Below are positions 52,701-60,974 of a stretch of DNA of 64,000 bases, in pieces. Each line of letters begins with the position of its first letter. Within the stretch, counting starts at the first letter, position 1. The notes under the pieces were generated by a model. The model worked only from the letters and a program-made list of their open reading frames with translations. It did no database searches and had not been told where the DNA came from. Made by a program: the position numbers and the translations under genes. The DNA comes from Myxococcus guangdongensis (GTDB taxonomy: Bacteria > Myxococcota > Myxococcia > Myxococcales > Myxococcaceae), in assembly GCF_024198255.1 (NCBI RefSeq), contig NZ_JAJVKW010000003.1, positions 558,001 to 622,000 of the forward strand, in the 5' to 3' direction.

Positions 52701-54191
52701 TCAGGGAAGAGGGGGCGTGAAGATGACTTCGATTCCCTCGACATCGTTGGCATCGAACAGCTTCCGAATGGCCTCGGTGGTTTTCGCCTCCGCGACGTGC
52801 CATCGAATGGGCGCCCCTCTTGCGACGGCTCGCTGACGATTCGCTTGGTCGACGAGTGCCTTGGCGCCCGACCCTTCGAACCAGACCTTTGGCTTGAGGT
52901 CGTCGAGAAACTTGTTCGCATAGCCCGGTCCCTTCGCCTCCAGCAACACGCCCTGCTCGAAGCCATCGAACTTCACGCCACCGACCCAGTATGCCTCGTC
53001 CGCCGAGTGACCGGAGATCTGTTCCTGGTAGCGGCGAGCGCGAGGGGACATGGACTCCTTCGCTGGGCCCCACTGGCCCGGTCCAGGACCACCCGATGGT
53101 TGGGTGGTCGAGGAGTTGGCTCGATGGAGGACGAGTGCTGCGCCGGGGCCGCCACCCACCACCGTTGCCGCGCGCCCGACAGGTACTGCAAGACGCTCTA
53201 CTCGGAGTGCTCCCTGCGCGGACAGTGACAGCACCGGAACGTGTGCTTCGGCGCCCGCCAGGGCTCCTGTCACCGTACGAGTCGTGGCCGAGGCCGTCCC
53301 CGCCGTGACGAGGAGGTTGGTGGCCAGTTCAGCGGCGGCGCGGACCTGCTCTCCGCGAGTCATGTGCCGGAATCGCTCGAAGTAAGCCGGAGATGCGGTG
53401 ATGAGCGCGGCCACGCCGGAGGGCAGGTTCTTCAGCTCGGCAAGGCTGTCGAGCGGATGGATGAGCAACTTCCCCACCGAGAGCGCCAGCTTTAGGAACG
53501 CGGACTCCGCGCCATCCAGCGCGCTGCCGAGATAGTCCGCGTCGTCGTACACCTCGACGAACACCGCACTGTCGATGGGCTCCAGTCGCTCGTTCGCAAG
53601 CCGGAAGACGAAGCCGTTGCTGACATAGAAGCGTCCCAGTTCGAAGTGATGCGCTCGGAACGCCCCCTCCTCCCATTCGACCTCACCGATGCGTTGCTGC
53701 GCCCGCCCGGTGAGCGCCCACGCCAGGCATCCATCCGGACGGAGCACGGCCACCTGATGGAAGCGTTTGACGCGTCGCTGAAGCTCGGTGGGAGCTACCG
53801 GACCTTGTTCGAGAATCTCGCGCAGCAGGTGGCCCACCGCCATTCGAGACGGATAGGTTCCAAGCGTGACAGGCTTGCGCAGAAGTTCGGCGAGCAGCCG
53901 GGCGGCCTGCGCCGGCGTGAGCGTGTTGCCCGGGATGGGCCGGTCATCCTGCTCCTCAAGTCCAGCCTTCCTCAGCAGGTCCTCGAATGTCTCGACGCGC
54001 TCTCCAGGAGTTCGTCGGACTCCGGCCGACGAAGATGCGCGTGAGGGTTCGGTATCCTCGCGAAGAGCCTCCCTTGACCGAGCGTCATGCTGTCGAAGCA
54101 CCGAAGTCCGACGTCGATCTGCTGACGACTCGACCCCTGCACAACCCACCAGAAGGATGGCAAGGCACAGCAGCCAGAGGCCGGCACGCAT
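52701..54191 (-). CDS. lipoprotein polymorphic toxin with C-terminal Tox-REase-5 nuclease (SitA-like)
   Basis: A 496-residue protein. N-terminal lipobox LLVGC makes it a predicted outer-membrane lipoprotein; then a polar spacer and a central helical region (about 60-370) of unrecognised family. The last 100 residues hold a PD-(D/E)xK core: Asp409 in KFDGFEQG, and Glu418-Ala-Lys420 in LLEAKGPGY, matching restriction-endonuclease-fold toxin 5. GAGG lies 6 bases before the ATG at 54191. In Myxococcus, SitA lipoprotein toxins, including a Tox-REase-5 type, are passed to neighbours by outer-membrane exchange and matched by SitI immunity. The architecture and the Imm52 partner fit that system. A SitB-type helper is not obvious here. 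Confidence 0.8.
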   Translation of the reverse strand: MRAGLWLLCLAILLVGCAGVESSADRRRTSVLRQHDARSREALREDTEPSRASSSAGVRRTPGERVETFEDLLRKAGLEEQDDRPIPGNTLTPAQAARLLAELLRKPVTLGTYPSRMAVGHLLREILEQGPVAPTELQRRVKRFHQVAVLRPDGCLAWALTGRAQQRIGEVEWEEGAFRAHHFELGRFYVSNGFVFRLANERLEPIDSAVFVEVYDDADYLGSALDGAESAFLKLALSVGKLLIHPLDSLAELKNLPSGVAALITASPAYFERFRHMTRGEQVRAAAELATNLLVTAGTASATTRTVTGALAGAEAHVPVLSLSAQGALRVERLAVPVGRAATVVGGGPGAALVLHRANSSTTQPSGGPGPGQWGPAKESMSPRARRYQEQISGHSADEAYWVGGVKFDGFEQGVLLEAKGPGYANKFLDDLKPKVWFEGSGAKALVDQANRQRAVARGAPIRWHVAEAKTTEAIRKLFDANDVEGIEVIFTPPLP

Positions 54192-54336
54192 GCTTCACCT
54201 CAGTCCATCATGGGCAGCGTTCATGTCAGAGGATGCTGGCACTCCTGTCTGACAGGGGAACTACGACGACAAGGCCAACGCCCTGTCGCCGTGATGCTCG
54301 CGAGCGCATGGGAGACACGCTCACGCGCCCGATGCG
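54192..54336. other. intergenic region upstream of the toxin gene
   Basis: About 145 bases with lower GC than average, likely carrying the toxin promoter. No other feature seen. Confidence 0.4.
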
Positions 54337-54795
54337 CTACTGCCAGGTGCCATTGCAGCACTCGGCGCCGCACTGTCCGCTGGACACGCAGGCCCGGCCC
54401 GCGAAGGGGCCACCCAGACACCGGCCGTTGAGCTTCGCGGAGCAGCCGATGGTGATTGAAGACGGGACGCGCTGCCCGTCGTTGTAGGTCACCCCGCCGA
54501 ACGAGCACGTCCGACAAGCCTGGGTGACCCCATCACAGGTGGCGAAGCCCGTGGGTCCATTCGCCGCCGAACACGTGGACGCACCCGTGCAGTTCAGCGT
54601 GGTGCAGGTGCCACAGACCGCCGTGGCGGTACAGGCGACGAGGCTCGGGTCCTGCTCCGCCGTGTCCTGGGACAGCGCGTTCTCGGAGGTCATCGTCTCC
54701 GCGTCACCCTCGCCCGCCTGGGGTTCGGGGCTGCATGCGCCCAGGCACATCGAGAGCAGGACGGCGGTGACGAGGGAGAGACTGGTTCGAATCAT
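54337..54795 (-). CDS. Cys-rich lipoprotein, unknown function
   Basis: A 152-residue protein with lipobox LGAC (MIRTSLSL start at 54795; AGGAG 10 bases upstream). The mature part is acidic for about 40 residues, then carries 14 cysteines in a disulfide-rich module (CTATAVCGTCTTLNC; GACVSSGQCG-like end). I recognise no named family. It lies upstream of the toxin-immunity pair on the same strand, so it could be part of that cassette. No similarity to SitB is evident to me. Confidence 0.65.
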   Translation of the reverse strand: MIRTSLSLVTAVLLSMCLGACSPEPQAGEGDAETMTSENALSQDTAEQDPSLVACTATAVCGTCTTLNCTGASTCSAANGPTGFATCDGVTQACRTCSFGGVTYNDGQRVPSSITIGCSAKLNGRCLGGPFAGRACVSSGQCGAECCNGTWQ

Positions 54796-54994
54796 GACGA
54801 GGCAGCTCCTACGGCCTGGGAAAGGCCGTCGATGAGGTGGCACTGCGGACATGACGGCCCTGCGCCTGCTGTCACGCGCGAGTCACCTCATCGTTCGGTC
54901 GCGGCCCGTCGGCCGTCATGCTGTGCGGCCGAGATGCGGGACGCAAATTCGAGTCGGAGTTGCCGGCCGAACGGCAATGACTGCCAGGTCGACT

Positions 54995-55062
54995 CTGGGT
55001 GGCGGTGGATTCAGAATTGCAAATGTGTAATCATTGCAATTTGACTCACCGCCGCCACCCAG
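54995..55062 (-). terminator. long inverted repeat with AT-rich loop after the lipoprotein genes
   Basis: CTGGGTGGCGG and CCGCCACCCAG (11 bp) enclose a loop with a second small repeat, ATTGCA...TGCAAT. It begins 10 bases past the stop at 55072 and likely terminates the long glycan operon. The AT-rich loop is unusual here. A smaller hairpin TTGCCG-6-CGGCAA lies at 54960-54977. Confidence 0.6.
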
Positions 55063-55071
55063 GCCCGCCGG

Positions 55072-55716
55072 CTAGTTCGTGAAGTACAGATTGTCGAGCA
55101 GCAGCGTGTTGCCCGAGGGCCCCGCGCCCGACAGCAGCACGAACGGCGCCTGCACCGCCGCCAGGCTCACGCCCCCCGCAGCGAAGTCCGTCAGGGGGAT
55201 GGCCAGGTGATGCCACTGTCCATCGTTGGCATACCCATACTTCGACGCGTCGACCTGGAAGCCCTCCGCGTCGTTCATCCCAATCTTCACCGCGGCGAAC
55301 CCCGGGTCGGACGACTGCAGGCTCACGTGCAGCGTCTTCCATCCATCCAGGTTGTGCGGCGTGTCCCAGTGGATGCCGAAGCCGAGCCACCCCTTGCCCG
55401 CGTGGACGACGCGGTCCGACACCTTGCCCTCCACGCGCGTCGTGGACGAATCAATCGAGACCGTGCCCTCGTACAGATAGATGTGCGAGTCCACGTCGTT
55501 GATGATGATCTCCTCCGAGCGTCCGCCCTCGTAGAAGCCCACGAACAGCCGCCGCTGGCCCTGCTGGAAGGGGAACGGACCCGGGAGGAACTCCTCGTCC
55601 GGATTCGGTCCCGCGTCCCCCTGCACCGACGGCTGGTGGTTCGCGTAGTCGGACTCGCCCGGGTCTGGTCGGCAGGCCGTCAGCATCAACAGAACGACAC
55701 CCAAGGTCCGCTTCAT
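55072..55716 (-). CDS. lipoprotein with carbohydrate-binding-like beta-sandwich
   Basis: A 214-residue protein. Lipobox LTAC at its N-terminus, a short acidic spacer, then a single beta-sandwich of about 160 residues (SHIYLYEGTVSIDSSTTRVEGK; GWKTLHVSLQSSDPGFAAVKIG; WHHLAIPLTDFA; NTLLLDNLYFTN). The pattern is that of CBM-type jelly-roll domains. It ends the glycan operon and its ATG overlaps the previous stop. Probably binds the polysaccharide at the surface. The family number cannot be assigned by eye. Confidence 0.75.
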   Translation of the reverse strand: MKRTLGVVLLMLTACRPDPGESDYANHQPSVQGDAGPNPDEEFLPGPFPFQQGQRRLFVGFYEGGRSEEIIINDVDSHIYLYEGTVSIDSSTTRVEGKVSDRVVHAGKGWLGFGIHWDTPHNLDGWKTLHVSLQSSDPGFAAVKIGMNDAEGFQVDASKYGYANDGQWHHLAIPLTDFAAGGVSLAAVQAPFVLLSGAGPSGNTLLLDNLYFTN

Positions 55717-56267
55717 GGCCGCACCGCCTTGTCCGCGCCGCTCGAGGTCCGCACCAGCACCCACCCGCCCGTCACCGTCCCACCCATCTCCACGATGGCC
55801 TTGTACGCCGGCGTCACCAGCTCGTACTGAATCGTCCCCGTGGCGTCGTACGTCACCGCGTCCGGGAAGTTGTCGAGCACCGACTGGTACGCCTTGATGG
55901 CCAGCTCCCGCACCACCGGCAGGTCCTGCTGCGACGCGAGCCCGTTCTGGTACACGCCCAGCAGGTTCAGCCCCACGTAGTACTGCGCCTCGCCATACGG
56001 CCCGCGCGCCAGCAGCGTGGCCCACGCATAGAACGAGGCCACCGGCCCCGCGTTGGCCTGGATGAGCCACTTCGTCTCCGTCCCCGGCGTCGAGTCCACG
56101 AAGGGGTTGTTCGGGTCGTCCAGGATGGTCGTACTCGGGTACACGCCCATCGTCGCGTCGTGCACCTGGAGCGTCAGGTCCTCCATCGACTCGCCATAGA
56201 CATAGCTCGCGCGGTCGTAGCACCCGGAGGTGCCCAGCGCCGCGATGAGCACAAGACACGTCTTCAT
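55713..56267 (-). CDS. lipoprotein of glycan operon, unknown function
   Basis: A 184-residue protein with lipobox LGTSGC and a mainly helical mature part with many aromatic residues (SYVYGE; FYAWATLLARGPYGEAQYY). The gene starts 10 bases after the glycoside hydrolase and overlaps the next gene by 4 bases. No family recognised. A substrate-capture or complex-assembly role beside the barrel enzyme is plausible. Confidence 0.68.
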   Translation of the reverse strand: MKTCLVLIAALGTSGCYDRASYVYGESMEDLTLQVHDATMGVYPSTTILDDPNNPFVDSTPGTETKWLIQANAGPVASFYAWATLLARGPYGEAQYYVGLNLLGVYQNGLASQQDLPVVRELAIKAYQSVLDNFPDAVTYDATGTIQYELVTPAYKAIVEMGGTVTGGWVLVRTSSGADKAVRP

Positions 56268-56277
56268 CCGTCGTCCC

Positions 56278-59200
56278 TCAGAGCGAAAGGATTGCATACG
56301 CACCCACCTCGTATTCGCGGCCCTCGAGTCCCTCGGTGATGGCCGTCGTGCTCAAGCCCTCCGAGTGCTCGTTCAGCATGCGCACCAGCCCTCGCAGACC
56401 GAAGCGCGTGGACACCGCTCCCAGCACCGGACGCTTCAAGCCGTAGGACAAATCGCCTCCGACCTGCAGCGGGTAGGTGAGGTTGAAGATGCGGTGGTAG
56501 TCGTACGGACCCCAGTCGTTGAAGCGCACCTGCGCCGCCAGCAGCAGCGTGTCGTACAGCGCGTTGGCGTCCAGGCCGAAGCGGCGCACCTGCCGCGCGT
56601 CCTCGCCACCCGACTGGTTGCTGCCCACGAACGCCGTGCCGTACAGCTTCAGCCGCTGCGACGGATTGCCCACCATGCGCAGCGACGCCTCCCACTCGTC
56701 CCGAGCAGGCGGAGCGCCGGCGAACGGCACCGCGCTGCCATCCGCGAGGATGGCGATGCTCGCGTCACGCGACGTCGGCTGATGGCGGTACACCAGGTCC
56801 AGGCCCGCGGCGAACGGCGCGTCTTCGCGCATCTCGCGGTCCCACTGCCAGAACCACGTCCCGGGCGTCGGGTCGAAGGTGATGAGCAGCTCCGCGCCCA
56901 GCGTCTCGCGGTTGTCCAACACCGTGAACGCGTCCTGCAACACGTTGCGCGCGCGCACCGCCGGGAAGTACGTGCCCGTCTCCCGGTCGAACGTGTCGGG
57001 GATGTTCGGGTTCGGTCCGATGAGCGGCTTCTGGTACAGCAGATTCGGCGCCACCTCGATGGTGCCCAGCTGGAACGCCGCGCCCGCCTGCGCGCCGAAG
57101 TGATTGCCTCGCCCGCTCTCGCGCAGGCTCCAACCCGTCAGCACGATGCTCGGCTCCGGGCCGCCGTCCGCCACGAGCCCTCGGAACGAGCCCTGTGCGA
57201 AGACGCGCGCTCCGCCGAAGTCATAGGTGGCCCGCGCCTTGGCGCCGAGCGTGTCGAGGAACTGCACCTTGTCGCGCAGCACCTCCTGGCCCGTGCCCTG
57301 GTAGCCGAGGCCGTTCGTCTCGCGCGTCCAGGTGAACTCCTCGCCGATGCGCTGAGGCGCCGCGAGGATGCCGCCCACGTCCACGGACAGCGGACCCTGG
57401 TTCCACTCGAAGGTCAGCGCCGTGCGGCGTGCCACGCGCTCACGGATGACGGAGGCCGTCTGCTGCGTGCCACCGCGCGCGATGTCCTCCTGGTGCACCA
57501 GCGTCAGCGCCGCGTTGCCGAAGCCCTTGCGGTACTTGGCGACGACGGACGGGTTGGCGCCCCAGTAGAGCTCCGGGCCGATGGCGATCTTGAACCCCTC
57601 GTACGCGCGCTTGCCGCTGAGCACCACGCCGAACGGCGCGTTGCCGTGGTAGATGTCGATGTTCGGTCCGTAGTTGGCCTCGCGGTAGAGGCCGAAGAAG
57701 TCGCCCTCCTCGCCCCAGTGGTAGTGGCCGACGCGGTAGAAGCCCTCGAGCGCGAAGTCCGTGCGGTCCAGCTTGAACTCCGCCTGGTACAGCGCGAACC
57801 GGTCGAACCCCGACACGCCCGGCTGCGCCACTCCGGGTGTCGGAGAGACGCCGGGCGTGGGCGTCGTCGGCGCGGGCGTGTTGCCCCGGTTCTCGTAGAA
57901 CAGATTGTTGAGGCGGTTGGTGGCCACGTTGCCCACCACGTTGAACGACGCGCGCCCGTACACGCCGGTGGCGGGCTGGAGCGCCAGGTCGAAGAAGATG
58001 GACTCCGTGTGGTCGGAGGCCGTCTGGTTCGGCCGCGTCGTCGCGATGCTCCCGCGCGACAGCGAGCTGTCCATCACCAGCCGCAGGTTGGACACGCGCA
58101 CCGCGCTGAGCTCATCCGCCTTCGCCAGGGCGATGGAGGACTCGTACCCCTTCGACAGCTCCGAGGGCCGCAGCGCCCCGAAGTGCGCGTGGATGCGGTC
58201 CAGGTCCGTCTCCTCCGCGTACGGGTCCAACCGGAAGGCCGCCTGGAGCAGGTAGTAGGCCGTGCGCGGCTGGATGCGGGAGATGCCCGCGTCATCCGGC
58301 GTGCCGAGCGCGCAGATGCCGAACCACTCCTCGTTCATGTTGTTCTGGCCGGGCACGAAGTCCGCCGCGTAGCCGCCGTTCGGCCACGAGGCCGTGGTGT
58401 CGTGCAGGGAGAGGTTGGTCTCCTGGCCCATCTTCCACCAGCCATCCACCCACTGGAACACGAAGCCGCCCAGCGCGTTGCCCACGCGGCCCTGGCCGTA
58501 CGTCTGGGTATAGATTTCCTCCCACTGCTGTCGCAGGTACTCCGCCTGCGCCAGGTGGTCCTCGCGGCCCTCCTTCGCGTTGTACGCGTCCGCGCCGAAC
58601 TCGGAGAAGAGCACCGGCTTGTCCACCTTGCGCAGCACCTCCTCGTACAAGTCACGCACGCTCGGGCCGCGGTAGACGTTGGCGCCGAAGATGTCGATGT
58701 CCGCGGCGTGCTGGGCCACCAGGTCGATGTACTGCAGGTCGCCGTTCGCCAGGGCCACCGGGTGGTTGACGTCACGGGCCTTGATGGTCCGCGCCGCTTC
58801 ACCCATCAGCGTGTACAGGTGCACCGCGCGCGCGGCGTCCTCCTGTCCGGGCAGCGCCTCGATCTCGTACGAGGTCCAGTGCAGGCCGTAGTTGTTCTCG
58901 TTGCCGAGCAGCCACACGAGCACGCCCGGCACGCCCCGGTACACCTCCACCTTCTTCGCCAGCTCCGCGAGCAGCGCCTCGCGGTGCGTCTTGTTGGAGT
59001 AGTCGATGTTCGGCACGAAGGCGCCGTTGACGGTGGCGCCGTAGCGGCCCATCAGCGGGTTCACCACGGTGGTGATGCCGTAGTTCTTGTAGATGAACTC
59101 CACCCAGCGCGGCGGGATGTCGTCGAACTGGCGGATGGAGTTGACGCCCATGTCGCGCAGCAGCGTCATCTCGCGCGCCAGTACCGCGCGCACGAAGTCA

Positions 59201-59607
59201 TCGGGCTGGTTCCAGAGCGAGTAGCGGTAGTTCTCGCCGATGGGCGTGTAGCCCCAGTTCATGCCGCGCATGAGGAAGTCGCGGCCGTCCACCTTCAGCT
59301 TGAAGCCCCGCTCGTCGCGGTACACCTTGACCACGGTGGTCTTCTCCGCGCCCGCCGTGACGTCCACGGTGGGTAGGGCGATGGGCTGGGGCGAGGGCGC
59401 GGGGCTCGGAGGCCCCTCGGGCAGCGTGGACGTGGTGGGCGGAGGCGCGCCGCCGGGCTGCGCGGCGGCGGGTGGTGAGTTCTCCACCGGAGCCGCGGGA
59501 GGCTGCGCCGCGCCGGGTTGGACGGGGGGCGCCTGGACGTCCTGGGCGAGGACGGAAGGCGTGTGCAGCGTGAGGGCCAGCAGGGGTGCGAGGAACAGGG
59601 CTCTCAT
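56278..59607 (-). CDS. glycoside hydrolase (GH2-like TIM barrel) fused to outer-membrane-type beta-barrel
   Basis: A 1109-residue protein. Signal peptide (after VLA), a Pro/Ala-rich linker (about 25-75), then a TIM-barrel hydrolase to about residue 470, with acid/base Glu in LLGNENNYG and nucleophile Glu in VLFSEFGADA: the clan GH-A arrangement. The following 600 residues are Gly/aromatic-rich alternating strands (LYQAEFKLDRTDFALEGFYR; GLRGLVRML) and end in EVGAYAILSL, like an outer-membrane barrel. The start at 59607 overlaps the GH1 stop. I infer an enzyme anchored in the outer membrane that attacks the polysaccharide outside, its products entering via the Opp-type transporter. Confidence 0.78.
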   Translation of the reverse strand: MRALFLAPLLALTLHTPSVLAQDVQAPPVQPGAAQPPAAPVENSPPAAAQPGGAPPPTTSTLPEGPPSPAPSPQPIALPTVDVTAGAEKTTVVKVYRDERGFKLKVDGRDFLMRGMNWGYTPIGENYRYSLWNQPDDFVRAVLAREMTLLRDMGVNSIRQFDDIPPRWVEFIYKNYGITTVVNPLMGRYGATVNGAFVPNIDYSNKTHREALLAELAKKVEVYRGVPGVLVWLLGNENNYGLHWTSYEIEALPGQEDAARAVHLYTLMGEAARTIKARDVNHPVALANGDLQYIDLVAQHAADIDIFGANVYRGPSVRDLYEEVLRKVDKPVLFSEFGADAYNAKEGREDHLAQAEYLRQQWEEIYTQTYGQGRVGNALGGFVFQWVDGWWKMGQETNLSLHDTTASWPNGGYAADFVPGQNNMNEEWFGICALGTPDDAGISRIQPRTAYYLLQAAFRLDPYAEETDLDRIHAHFGALRPSELSKGYESSIALAKADELSAVRVSNLRLVMDSSLSRGSIATTRPNQTASDHTESIFFDLALQPATGVYGRASFNVVGNVATNRLNNLFYENRGNTPAPTTPTPGVSPTPGVAQPGVSGFDRFALYQAEFKLDRTDFALEGFYRVGHYHWGEEGDFFGLYREANYGPNIDIYHGNAPFGVVLSGKRAYEGFKIAIGPELYWGANPSVVAKYRKGFGNAALTLVHQEDIARGGTQQTASVIRERVARRTALTFEWNQGPLSVDVGGILAAPQRIGEEFTWTRETNGLGYQGTGQEVLRDKVQFLDTLGAKARATYDFGGARVFAQGSFRGLVADGGPEPSIVLTGWSLRESGRGNHFGAQAGAAFQLGTIEVAPNLLYQKPLIGPNPNIPDTFDRETGTYFPAVRARNVLQDAFTVLDNRETLGAELLITFDPTPGTWFWQWDREMREDAPFAAGLDLVYRHQPTSRDASIAILADGSAVPFAGAPPARDEWEASLRMVGNPSQRLKLYGTAFVGSNQSGGEDARQVRRFGLDANALYDTLLLAAQVRFNDWGPYDYHRIFNLTYPLQVGGDLSYGLKRPVLGAVSTRFGLRGLVRMLNEHSEGLSTTAITEGLEGREYEVGAYAILSL

Positions 59608-60974
59608 GCGGCCAGCTCCACATCCAGCCCGTTCTGGGCCACCACGGCGCGGTACAGATGCGCGCTGTCCTTGGGGAGGCGCTTCTGGGTGGCGTAGTCG
59701 ACGTAGACCATGCCGAAGCGCTTCTGGTAGCCGTAGGCCCACTCGAAGTTGTCCAGCAGGGACCAGGCGAAGTAGCCCTGGAGTGGGACGCCCTGGCGGA
59801 TGGCCTCGAGCGAGGCCTCCAGGTGCAGGCGCAGGTACTGCACGCGCTTGGTGTCGCGCACGCGGCCGTCCGAATCCGGGCCCGTGCCGTAGGCGGCGCC
59901 GTTCTCCGTCACGTAGAGGCGGCCCGGGTTGTAGTCCTGGTGCAGCCGCACGAGCAGCTGGGTCAGGCCGTGAGGGCTCACCTCCCAGTCCATCTCCGTC
60001 TTCTCGCTGCTGACGTGGACGGTGCGCGGCGCGTTCTGCGACTCGGGGATGCGGTCGCTGCGCAGGACGGCACGGTTGTAGTAGTTGACCCCGAGGAAAT
60101 CGATGGGCGTGGAGATGTCCTCCAGGTCTCCGGGGCGCAGGAACGGCAGCGTGTCCGACTTCAGGTGGCCCGAGGCGATGTGGTCCTGGATGACGTCGCG
60201 CGGGTAGCCGCGTCCGTAGAGCGGGTCCAGGTACCAGCGGTTGAAGCCGCCGTCGAAGGAGCGGCAGGCCTCCAGGTCCTCGGCGCTGGGCGACGCGGGC
60301 TCGGCGGGCACCAGGTTGAGGGTGATGCCCACGTCCGCTTGGGACACGTTGGAGCGCAGCACGGGCACTGCCTGTCCGTGGGACAGGAGCACGTGGTGGG
60401 CCGTGGCCAGCGCCTGCCCCCAGTCCTTGACGCCGGGCGCGTGCTCACCGTTGGCGTAGCCCAGCACGCTGATGCACCAGGGCTCGTTGTGCGTAATCCA
60501 GCGCTTCGCGCGGTCGCCGAGCTTCTGGCTCACGACGTCCGCGTACTCGACGAACGCGCTCACCGTGTCGCGTGAGGCCCAGCCGCCCTGGTCCTGGAGG
60601 GCCTGGGGGAGGTCCCAGTGGTACAGCGTGATGCACGGCTCGATGCCCGCCTCCAACAGGCCGTCGACCAGGCGTGAGTAGAAGTCGAGACCGGCCTGGC
60701 TCACCTTGCCGCGACCTGCGGGGAGGATGCGGGGCCACGCGATGGAGAAGCGGTAGGACTTGAGTCCCATCCAGCGCATCAGCTCCACGTCCTCGCGCCA
60801 CCGGTGGTAGTGGTCGCAGGCGACGTTGCCGTTGGTGCCATCCTGAATCTTCCCGGGCGTGGCGGAGAAACGGTCCCAGATGGATTCACCGCGCCCGTCA
60901 ACATCGGTGGCGCCTTCAATCTGGTACGAGGAGGTGGCTACACCCCACACGAAGTCATGAGGAAACTGCCGCAT
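59604..60974 (-). CDS. GH1 beta-glucosidase
   Basis: A 456-residue cytoplasmic enzyme, of normal length. It opens with FVWGVATSSYQIEG and has the acid/base NEP (THNEPWC) and the nucleophile in YVTENGAAY. No signal peptide. GH1 enzymes of this kind cleave cellobiose, laminaribiose or other beta-glucosides. Its start overlaps the ATPase gene upstream by 20 bases; its stop overlaps the next gene. It fits as the final intracellular step for oligosaccharides brought in by the transporter. Confidence 0.94.
   Translation of the reverse strand: MRQFPHDFVWGVATSSYQIEGATDVDGRGESIWDRFSATPGKIQDGTNGNVACDHYHRWREDVELMRWMGLKSYRFSIAWPRILPAGRGKVSQAGLDFYSRLVDGLLEAGIEPCITLYHWDLPQALQDQGGWASRDTVSAFVEYADVVSQKLGDRAKRWITHNEPWCISVLGYANGEHAPGVKDWGQALATAHHVLLSHGQAVPVLRSNVSQADVGITLNLVPAEPASPSAEDLEACRSFDGGFNRWYLDPLYGRGYPRDVIQDHIASGHLKSDTLPFLRPGDLEDISTPIDFLGVNYYNRAVLRSDRIPESQNAPRTVHVSSEKTEMDWEVSPHGLTQLLVRLHQDYNPGRLYVTENGAAYGTGPDSDGRVRDTKRVQYLRLHLEASLEAIRQGVPLQGYFAWSLLDNFEWAYGYQKRFGMVYVDYATQKRLPKDSAHLYRAVVAQNGLDVELAA

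Noticed and set aside
52701..54191. Secretion of the nuclease toxin by type VI or contact-dependent systems
   Set aside because: No PAAR, VgrG, haemagglutinin-repeat or CdiB-type features; the lipobox points to lipoprotein delivery instead.
54853..55071. Insertion sequence or transposon remnant in the lower-GC gap
   Set aside because: The inverted repeat is short and internal, with no transposase fragment or target duplication visible.
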